Shown here in pieces: positions 58,339 to 64,000 of a stretch of DNA of 64,000 bases (the stretch's first letter is position 1; each line of letters opens with the position of its first letter). A program made the translations under genes and the position numbers. The notes beneath the pieces were generated by a model, which searched no databases, was not told the DNA's origin, and saw nothing but the letters and a program-made list of their open reading frames with translations. The DNA lies in NCBI RefSeq assembly GCF_001424195.1, contig NZ_LMOO01000001.1, forward strand, positions 560,256-624,255. The letters are read 5' to 3'. The stretch is from Cellulomonas sp. Leaf334 (GTDB taxonomy: Bacteria; Actinomycetota; Actinomycetes; Actinomycetales; Cellulomonadaceae).

Positions 58339-59009
58339 GGGTCGTCATCGCCGGCGCCGGCTCGGTCGGCCGCTCCATCGCGCGCGAGCTCCTCGGGCAC
58401 GGTCACGAGGTCACCCTGATCGACCGCCAGCCGTCCGCGATGCGGGTCTCGCAGGTGGCCGAGGCGGACTGGCTGCTGGCCGACGCGTGCGAGCTGCCCA
58501 CGCTGCGCCAGGTCAAGACCGAGGAGTGCGACGTCGTCGTGGCGGCGACCGGCGACGACAAGGCCAACCTGGTCATCTCGCTGCTGGCCAAGACCGAGTT
58601 CGGTGTCCCGCGCACGGTCGCCCGCGTGAACAACCCGAAGAACGAGTGGATGTTCGACGAGGCGTGGGGCGTCGACGTGGCCGTCTCCACGCCCAGGATC
58701 ATGACGGCGATGGTCGAGGAGGCCGTCACCGTCGGCGACCTCGTGCGCATCTTCACGTTCCACCAGTCCCGTGCCGACATCCTCGAGCTCACGCTCCCGG
58801 ACGACTCGCCGCTGGCCGGGGTGCGCGTCGGTCAGATCGAGTGGCCCACCGACACGGTCCTCGCGTGCATCGTGCGCGATGCACGGCCGATCGCCCCGAG
58901 CCCCGACGACACGCTCGAGGGCCGGGACGAGCTGCTGTTCGTCACTGCTCGGGAAGCGGACGAGGCTGCTCTCGAGGAGCTGTTGACCCGCGGACCAGCA
59001 GCCAGCTGA
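58335..59009 (+). CDS. TrkA-family potassium uptake regulator (CeoC-like)
   Basis: 224 residues with the same layout as the gene before: GAGSVGRSIARELLGHGHEVTLID at the N-terminus and a TrkA-C domain (LELTLPDDSPLAGVRVGQIEWP) at the end. Two separate RCK proteins probably form a hetero-octameric ring on a Trk/Ktr-type channel. The last 68 bp overlap the end of the convergent DUF3159 gene, so the two 3' ends are antisense to each other. Confidence 0.93.
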   Translation: MRVVIAGAGSVGRSIARELLGHGHEVTLIDRQPSAMRVSQVAEADWLLADACELPTLRQVKTEECDVVVAATGDDKANLVISLLAKTEFGVPRTVARVNNPKNEWMFDEAWGVDVAVSTPRIMTAMVEEAVTVGDLVRIFTFHQSRADILELTLPDDSPLAGVRVGQIEWPTDTVLACIVRDARPIAPSPDDTLEGRDELLFVTAREADEAALEELLTRGPAAS

Positions 59010-59700
59010 CCCACAGCGCGAGGGCTGTTCCGGGCACGCCCATGACGAGCTTCGCGGTGCCCAACCAGGTGACCTCGGAGCTGAAGTAGAGCGGCAGCTG
59101 CACCGCGAGGCGCAGACCGAAGAGCGCGACGAACGGCACCGTCGCGAGCGCATAGCGCCTCCGCAGCGGGCGGTCCTGTCGCCACGCGACGGCCCCGGCC
59201 CACGACCCGCCCTCGTTCAGCGGGCCGGCCTTCGAGAACAGGCCGACGACGAGACCGACGAGCGGCCAGCCGATCACGATGGTCAGCAGCGTCCCGAGGA
59301 ACCACGAGACGTTCACCCACAGCCCGTAGGCGAAGAAGTCCTTCGCGTCACCGGTCCGCCACGCCCACAGCACACCGATCCCGACGCCGAGGAAGCCCCC
59401 GAACGCCTGCGTCGGCGACTGCCGCTGGACGAGCCGGGCGACGACGGTCACCACCGCTGCCGCCAGGGCGACGACGAGCGCCGGCATGAGCTGCTGCCCG
59501 GTCGCGACGTAGACGACGACGAACAGCATGCCGGGCGCCACGGACTCGACGATCCCGCGCACCCCGCCGACGGCGTCCGACGCCGAGAAGGTGTCGGACG
59601 ACAGCACCTTCATGCCGCGCGCGGGGCCGTCCTGCGGGTCTGTGCCGTCGTCGACGGCGGCGAGGACGTCCTCCGGGTCCCTGCGCTCCGGCTCACTCAC
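58942..59700 (-). CDS. DUF3159 membrane protein
   Basis: 252 residues with about 6 transmembrane helices from residue 50 on (GMLFVVVYVATG, ALVVALAAAVVTVVARLVQ, GFLGVGIGVLWAW, WFLGTLLTIVIGWPLVGLVVGLF and two at the C-terminus). The signature RQSPTQAFGGFLGVGIG is typical of the family, which is confined to actinobacteria. Function unknown. The GTG overlaps the OB-fold gene by 8 bp, part of a DUF3710-OB-DUF3159 run. Confidence 0.9.
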   Translation of the reverse strand: MSEPERRDPEDVLAAVDDGTDPQDGPARGMKVLSSDTFSASDAVGGVRGIVESVAPGMLFVVVYVATGQQLMPALVVALAAAVVTVVARLVQRQSPTQAFGGFLGVGIGVLWAWRTGDAKDFFAYGLWVNVSWFLGTLLTIVIGWPLVGLVVGLFSKAGPLNEGGSWAGAVAWRQDRPLRRRYALATVPFVALFGLRLAVQLPLYFSSEVTWLGTAKLVMGVPGTALALWVSWLLVRGSTAPREQPRPLPEQ

Positions 59701-60061
59701 CGGGACGCGGCCTGAGCTCGTAGCGAGGGTTGAACACCGTCCGGCGACCGTCGATCAGGCACACGAGGCCCTCGATCTTCAGCCGGCGACCGGGGGTGAC
59801 GCCACCGATCTCACGTCGCCCGAGCCAGACCAGGTCGAGCGCCCCGCTGCCGTCGTACAGCTCCGCCTCCAGGGCAGGCACACCCTCGCGCGGCCGCAGG
59901 GTGACCGACCGGATGACGCCGGAGACGCTGGCGCGCGAACGGTCCGCCAGCTGGTCGACGGGCGTGCACCCGACCGAGCGGTGGGCGTCGGCACGCTCCT
60001 CGTCGGCCTCGATCTCGGCCTGGGACGCGACCGCCTTCTTCAGGCGCTCCTTGAGGCTCAT
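59693..60061 (-). CDS. OB-fold nucleic-acid-binding protein
   Basis: 122 residues. A charged helix at the start (SLKERLKKAVASQAEIEADEE) leads to an OB-fold: VSGVIRSVTLRP, ALEAELYDGSGALDLVWLGRR and the RRLKIEGLVCLIDGRRTVFNPRYEL strands. This is the pattern of actinobacterial Rv2694c-type proteins, which may bind single-stranded DNA or RNA. The ATG overlaps the DUF3710 stop by ATGA. Function unknown. Confidence 0.9.
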   Translation of the reverse strand: MSLKERLKKAVASQAEIEADEERADAHRSVGCTPVDQLADRSRASVSGVIRSVTLRPREGVPALEAELYDGSGALDLVWLGRREIGGVTPGRRLKIEGLVCLIDGRRTVFNPRYELRPRPGE

Positions 60062-60828
60062 CGGATCTCCGTGATCTCCGGGCCGCGGGTCAGCGGGTCG
60101 AAGGCGGGAGCCGCAGGCGTCTCGGGGACCTCCTCCGGACCGTTCTCGTCGGAGGACTTCAGGTTGGGTGTGCCCGGTCCCGGGAGATGCAGCGTGAGCA
60201 GGTCACGGGGCGGGCGGGCGTCCGTCCCCCGGACCACGACGATGCCGGCGAACAGCTGCTCGAGCGCGGTCGCGGCCGACGGGTCGACCGCCGCGCGGCC
60301 GGTGATGACACCGCGCACGAACCACCGCGGACCGTCGGCACCGACGAACCGGGCCGGCCGGTGCCCCGTGCGCCCCTCGGGCGTCCGGACGGGGAGCCGC
60401 GCGAGCAGCTCGCGGCCGAACGGACCCGGCAGGTCGTCGGCCGACCCGCCCTGCTGGGTCACGGACTCGGCGATCTCGGCGCGGATCTCGTCCCAGATGC
60501 CGTCGGTGCGGGGTGCGGCGAACGCCTGCACCTGCAGCGAGGAGCCGTCCAGGAGGATCGAGGCGGCCGACACCACGTTCGTCGCCTTGTCGATCTCCAT
60601 CCGCAGCTCCATGCCCTGCACGCCCGGCAGGAGGATGGCACCGAGGTCGACGCGCGGCACGTCGTCGTCGACCTGCGACGCGTCCCACGGACCACCCGTC
60701 CGCTCGACCGGGCCGGGCCGGACGTCGTCGACCTCGTCGCCGACGTCGACCGCGGTCGTCTCGTCGATGTCGGTCTCCACCGCGTCTTGGGGGGCGGGAT
60801 CCTTCCCACCACGCCGGAACAGCGCCAC
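60058..60828 (-). CDS. DUF3710 family protein
   Basis: 256 residues. An acidic N-terminal region precedes the family core GPWDASQVDD, VDLGAILLPGVQGMELRMEIDK, SSLQVQAFAAPRTDGIWDEIR and GPRWFVRGVITGRAA. The family is actinobacterial and always near dut. Function unknown. The GTG at 60828 is chosen because GAGGAG lies 8 nt upstream and the protein begins with the conserved ALFRRG. A 64-bp gap separates it from dut. Confidence 0.9.
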   Translation of the reverse strand: MALFRRGGKDPAPQDAVETDIDETTAVDVGDEVDDVRPGPVERTGGPWDASQVDDDVPRVDLGAILLPGVQGMELRMEIDKATNVVSAASILLDGSSLQVQAFAAPRTDGIWDEIRAEIAESVTQQGGSADDLPGPFGRELLARLPVRTPEGRTGHRPARFVGADGPRWFVRGVITGRAAVDPSAATALEQLFAGIVVVRGTDARPPRDLLTLHLPGPGTPNLKSSDENGPEEVPETPAAPAFDPLTRGPEITEIR

Positions 60829-60892
60829 GTGCTCACTCCTCTTCGACGCGCTCGCACGCATCAGTTGCCAACAGATCGACAGTAGTCCCGAC

Positions 60893-61363
60893 CTAGCGCG
60901 TCGGCGCAGCCTTCCAGCCACCGCTCGACCCGAAACCGCCGTCGCCGCGGTGCGACCCGGGCAGCTGCTCGGCCTCGACGAAGCGCACCCGCTCCACCCG
61001 CTGGACGACGAGCTGCGCGATCCGGTCTCCCCGGTGCAGCTCGATCGGGTGGTCCACGTCCGTGTTCAGCAGGGTCACCGCGATCTCGCCGCGGTAGCCG
61101 GCGTCGACGGTCCCGGGGGCGTTGACGATCGTCAGCCCGTGCCGCATGGCCAGCCCCGAGCGCGGGTGCACGAACGCGGCGTACCCGTCGGGCAGTGCGA
61201 TCGCGACTCCCGTGGGGACGGTCGCCCGGCCCTGCGGCGGGATGACGACGTCGATCCTGGAGACCAGGTCGGCGCCGGCGTCGCCGGGGTGCGCGTAGGC
61301 GGGCGCGGGAAGCTCGGGGTCGAGGCGCAGCAGGAGCACCTCGATGCTGGGGTCGGCTGTCAC
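60893..61363 (-). CDS. dut: dUTP diphosphatase
   Basis: 156 residues. All five motifs of trimeric dUTPases are present: [41 protein letters not shown] and the C-terminal GDGGFGSSG arm. It splits dUTP to dUMP and pyrophosphate, which keeps uracil out of DNA and feeds thymidylate synthesis. The GTG start has a TAGGGT -10 box 9 nt upstream and no ribosome binding site, so the message may be leaderless. Confidence 0.97.
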   Translation of the reverse strand: MTADPSIEVLLLRLDPELPAPAYAHPGDAGADLVSRIDVVIPPQGRATVPTGVAIALPDGYAAFVHPRSGLAMRHGLTIVNAPGTVDAGYRGEIAVTLLNTDVDHPIELHRGDRIAQLVVQRVERVRFVEAEQLPGSHRGDGGFGSSGGWKAAPTR

Positions 61364-61371
61364 GGGGCCCG

Positions 61372-61377
61372 ACCCTA
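61372..61377 (-). promoter_or_regulatory. -10 box TAGGGT of dut
   Basis: TAGGGT on the minus strand ends 8 nt before the dut GTG, fitting a leaderless transcript. Confidence 0.5.
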
Positions 61378-61389
61378 CCCGCCGGATGG

Positions 61390-61395
61390 GATGCT
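61390..61395 (+). promoter_or_regulatory. Possible -10 box GATGCT of the DUF3093 gene
   Basis: GATGCT keeps A2 and T6 and ends 6 nt before the ATG at 61402. Weaker than the other boxes. Confidence 0.35.
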
Positions 61396-61401
61396 GGGTG
61401 C

Positions 61402-61881
61402 ATGCCTGAAGCTCCCCGTGGAACTCCTCTGCCCTCGTCCCGGGCGGCCTCGCCGACCTACGCCGAACGGCTGTGGCTCGGTCCGCTCGGCTGGATCCTG
61501 CTCGTCGTGTTCGCGGCCATGATGGCGGTCGCGTTCATCCCGCTGGACCCGCGCGTCGCAGTCGTCGTCGGGGTCATCGTGGTGGTGGTCGGTGCGGTGG
61601 TCCTGGTGGGGCTGGCGCCCCGCATCGAGGTGCAGGACGGCGTCTTCCGGGCCGGTGGTGCGCGCATCCCGGTCGATCTCCTGGGCGCGGCGCAGGCCCT
61701 CGACGCCGAGGCGACCAGGGCCGAGCTGGGTCCGCGGCTCGACGCGCGCGCGCACGTGTGCCTGCGCGGCTGGATCCACACGGCCGTGCGGGTGGAGGTC
61801 CACGACCCGCAGGACCCGACGCCGTACTGGGTCGTGTCCACCCGTCGGCCGGCGGAGCTCACCGCAGCGCTGCACGCCTGA
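61402..61881 (+). CDS. DUF3093 membrane protein
   Basis: 159 residues. Two transmembrane helices (about 30-48 and 54-74) are followed by a soluble part with the family segments [43 protein letters not shown] and [15 protein letters not shown]. The family is actinobacterial, found next to dut (Rv2698 position), with unknown function. It is divergent from dut across only 38 bp. Confidence 0.9.
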   Translation: MPEAPRGTPLPSSRAASPTYAERLWLGPLGWILLVVFAAMMAVAFIPLDPRVAVVVGVIVVVVGAVVLVGLAPRIEVQDGVFRAGGARIPVDLLGAAQALDAEATRAELGPRLDARAHVCLRGWIHTAVRVEVHDPQDPTPYWVVSTRRPAELTAALHA

Positions 61882-61921
61882 GGGCCGGCTGCCCGGTGGT
61901 GCGGGGCGGCCGACCCTCAGG
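61877..61921. terminator. Bidirectional hairpin terminator
   Basis: 61877-61894 pairs with 61904-61921: 18 positions with one mismatch and one G-T pair, and a 9-nt loop. It includes the stop codon of the DUF3093 gene and lies between convergent genes. Confidence 0.75.
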
Positions 61922-61948
61922 TGAGTCGTGCGGTCTCGGTACGGACGG

Positions 61949-62248
61949 TCAGGCAGCGCACTCCGAGCAGACGGGGCGACCGTCGCGCTCGTAGGCGAGC
62001 TGGCTGCGGTGGTGGACCAGGTAACAGCTCGAGCAGGTGAACTCGTCCGCCTGCCGAGGCAGCACGCGCACGGAGAGCTCTTCGCCGGACAGGTCCGCGC
62101 CCGGGAGCTCGAACCCTTCGGCCGCCTCGGTCTCGTCCTCGTCCACCACGCCCGAGTTCTTGTCGGAGCGCCGAGCCTGAAGCTCCTGGAGCGAGTCCTC
62201 GCTCAGGTCCTCCTCGGTCTTGCGCGGGGCGTCGTAGTCGGTAGCCAT
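61949..62248 (-). CDS. DUF4193 zinc-ribbon protein
   Basis: 99 residues. Family features are clear: the start MATDYDAPRKTEED, an acidic middle part, and a C-terminal zinc ribbon with CSSC and CSEC about 20 residues apart. It matches the Rv2699c type, essential or near-essential in some actinobacteria, with unknown function. The ATG at 62248 is chosen from the conserved N-terminus. The 161-bp spacer behind suhB should hold its promoter; a 5-bp repeat GTGTG-N4-CACAC touches the start. Confidence 0.92.
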   Translation of the reverse strand: MATDYDAPRKTEEDLSEDSLQELQARRSDKNSGVVDEDETEAAEGFELPGADLSGEELSVRVLPRQADEFTCSSCYLVHHRSQLAYERDGRPVCSECAA

Positions 62249-62409
62249 GTGTGGCGTCACACTCCGTGGTCTTGATGGAAACTCATACGCGGGATCAATG
62301 CACGCGACGCGCTTTTTGTTCCCGCGCGCGGTGGGATTCTGCACCACTTTCGAGCCCCGTGCGAACCGGACGCGCGACCGATTTCGTCACACGTGCTGTG
62401 GGAGCGTTT

Positions 62410-63255
62410 TCATCCGTCGGAGTCGGCGTCGAGAGCCTCGAGGAACGCCCTCAGCTCCTCGACCCGCCCCGGAGGTCCGGCGACCGTCATCGACTCCTGT
62501 GCCGCCTGCCCCCGAAGGCCCGTGACCAGCGCGCCTGCCTCCTGCGCGACCAGGGCACCGGCCGCGACGTCCCACGGCTGCAGACCCCGCTCGTAGTACA
62601 GGTCGAGCGTTCCGGCGGCGATCCCGCACAGGTCGAGTGAGGCGCAACCCACACGACGAATATCACGTACCTGCGGCAACAGTTCCGCGACGATTCGTCC
62701 TTGCACCCGCCTCCTGGCGGCGACGTATCCGAAGCCCGTACCCACGAGCGAGTCGATCAACGGTCGCGCCGGACCCACGCGCAAGCCGATCCCGTCGAGC
62801 GCCGCCCCCAGCCCCCGGCCCGCGGTGAACGTCCGCCCGTCCTCGGGGGCGAACACGCACCCGGCGAGCGCCGTCCACGTGGCCGGGTCCGGCGCGGCCC
62901 CGGGGTCGGGACCGACCACCGCGGCGACCGACACGGCGTACGCCGCCGAGCCGTACAGGTAGTTGACCGTGCCGTCGATCGGGTCCACCACCCAGGTGAT
63001 CCCTGACGTGCCGGGCCGGAAGGCCTCCTCCTCGCCCAGGATCGCGTCGTCCGGGCGCAGCTCGGCGAGCCGGCTGCGCAGGAGCGCCTCGGACGCCAGG
63101 TCCATCGCCGTCACGACGTCCTGGTCACTGGACTTGGTGGCGGCCACGGTGACCAGCTGCCGTCGCCCGTCCCGGATCAGCGCCCCGGCCTCCCTGGCCA
63201 GCGCCTCGGCGACCTCGACGAGCGTGCGGACCTGGTCAGGAGAGTCGGGGTTCAC
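62410..63255 (-). CDS. suhB: Inositol-1-monophosphatase family protein SuhB
   Basis: 281 residues. The metal-binding motifs of the family are present: GEEEA, WVVDPIDGTVNYLYG and the C-terminal QPWDVAAGALVAQEAGA. It removes phosphate from inositol 1-phosphate or related sugar phosphates; in actinobacteria this supports phosphatidylinositol and mycothiol. The GTG is preceded by GAGGAT, which may act as a weak ribosome binding site or a -10 box. A cation-channel gene lies 23 bp upstream in the same direction. Confidence 0.93.
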   Translation of the reverse strand: MNPDSPDQVRTLVEVAEALAREAGALIRDGRRQLVTVAATKSSDQDVVTAMDLASEALLRSRLAELRPDDAILGEEEAFRPGTSGITWVVDPIDGTVNYLYGSAAYAVSVAAVVGPDPGAAPDPATWTALAGCVFAPEDGRTFTAGRGLGAALDGIGLRVGPARPLIDSLVGTGFGYVAARRRVQGRIVAELLPQVRDIRRVGCASLDLCGIAAGTLDLYYERGLQPWDVAAGALVAQEAGALVTGLRGQAAQESMTVAGPPGRVEELRAFLEALDADSDG

Positions 63256-63278
63256 CCGTCCATCCTCTCAGCGCGCGG

Positions 63279-63911
63279 TCAGCGCACCGACCCGCGCCAC
63301 GGTCCCGGGGCCTTGAGCTGGAACCGCAGCGCCATCACCCGCAGGACGAACACCGCGACCACCACGATCACGCTCGTCACGGTGGTGATCGCACCCTGCC
63401 ACCACAGGATCGCCGTGATCGTCGACCCGAGCAGCGCCGGGATCGCGTAGAGCTGCCGGTGGTGCAGGACCACCGGCACCTCGCCCGACAGCAGGTCGCG
63501 CAGCACTCCCCCGCCGACGCCGGTCATGACGCCCACGATGACCGCCGCGGTCAGCGTCGTCCCGTACTCGAGCCCCTTGATGGTGCCGACGACACTGAAC
63601 AGGGCCAGCGCCCCGGCGTCGAGCACGACGATGAAGCGGCGCGCACGCTCGAGGCGCGGGTGGAAGAAGTAGATGACGGTCGCGCCGGCGACCGCCGTCA
63701 CGATGAACCGCCAGTTCGAGATCCCGACGGGCGGGACCGCGCCGATGAGGACGTCGCGCAGGATGCCCCCGCCCAGCCCGGCGGCCCAGGCGAGCACCAT
63801 GATCCCGAACACGTCGAACTGCTTGCGCACCGCGGCCAGAGCGCCGGACATCGCGCCGACGAAGACCCCGACCAGCTCGAGGACGGGCTCCAGGGGGATG
63901 TCGGTGTCCAC
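63279..63911 (-). CDS. TRIC-type (YadS/UPF0126) membrane protein
   Basis: 210 residues with seven transmembrane helices in two repeats. Each repeat holds the UPF0126 signature: GLGGGILRDVLIGAVPP and GVGGGVLRDLLSGEVPVVL. Bacterial TRIC proteins form trimeric cation channels. The GTG start has GAGGAT 6 nt upstream. It is the last complete gene of the window and runs in the same direction as suhB. Confidence 0.93.
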   Translation of the reverse strand: MDTDIPLEPVLELVGVFVGAMSGALAAVRKQFDVFGIMVLAWAAGLGGGILRDVLIGAVPPVGISNWRFIVTAVAGATVIYFFHPRLERARRFIVVLDAGALALFSVVGTIKGLEYGTTLTAAVIVGVMTGVGGGVLRDLLSGEVPVVLHHRQLYAIPALLGSTITAILWWQGAITTVTSVIVVVAVFVLRVMALRFQLKAPGPWRGSVR

Positions 63912-64000
63912 GGGACGATCCTCGCAGCGGGACGCCGGGATCCGACGAAGGCGGGCCGTTGCGGGGCGATCATGCGCCGCACCGCCCCGGGTGCACGCCG

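Noticed and set aside
63972..64000. ATG followed by an open frame of nine codons at the right edge, plus strand
   Set aside because: Too short to judge; it could be the start of a gene beyond the window, but there is no supporting sequence inside it.

Overview
The window is chromosomal DNA from a very GC-rich actinobacterium. Codons end almost always in G or C, GTG starts are frequent, and neighbouring genes overlap by ATGA or GTGA. Many lone genes carry a TANNNT-like -10 box 6-8 nt before the start codon, so they are probably leaderless. A member of the Cellulomonadaceae/Micrococcales is most likely: a complete TreX-TreY-TreZ set, an anaerobic PflA/PflB pair and a D-Asp/D-Glu-ligase-like ATP-grasp enzyme occur together. 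The genus is inference. No rRNA, tRNA, CRISPR array, insertion sequence or prophage integrase was seen.

Layout. 1-3.5 kb: the end of an unidentified gene, a zinc-ribbon/Pro-rich/one-TM/discoidin-like protein, and a YbdK-type carboxylate-amine ligase. 3.5-11.4 kb: a ferredoxin-reductase-like flavoprotein, then treX-treY-treZ (glycogen or maltodextrin to trehalose). 11.4-20.2 kb: zapE, facing away from a sulfate-assimilation operon (sir, a 52-aa zinc-ribbon protein, cysH, cysD, cysN, cysG). A 33-codon leader with seven Cys codons precedes this operon and looks like a cysteine-sensing attenuator. A RibD-type reductase and an unknown protein follow. 20.2-25.7 kb: a MacB-like export operon (lipoprotein, adaptor, ATPase, permease) divergent from a two-component system. 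25.7-31.1 kb: an ATP-grasp ligase coupled to gnd, then cstA with its small YbdD partner.

31.2-63.9 kb: from memory, much of this follows the M. tuberculosis Rv2680-Rv2701c order: DUF3000, RNase D, dxs, TrmA-type methyltransferase, APC transporter, two TrkA/Ceo proteins, DUF3159, OB-fold, DUF3710, dut, DUF3093, DUF4193, suhB. Lineage-specific blocks interrupt it: a LuxR-type regulator, fadA-fadB, pflA-pflB, a guaB1 operon, a degenerate arginase-fold protein, a membrane protein facing three coupled one-TM proteins, and acnA.

The most interesting items are the poly-Cys leader, the small zinc-ribbon protein in the sulfur operon, the candidate cell-wall cross-bridge ligase, the zinc-ribbon/discoidin protein at the left edge (possibly the end of a contractile-injection-system cluster), the DosR-like palindrome upstream of pflB, the arginase-fold protein without its His ligands, and the three-gene one-TM operon.
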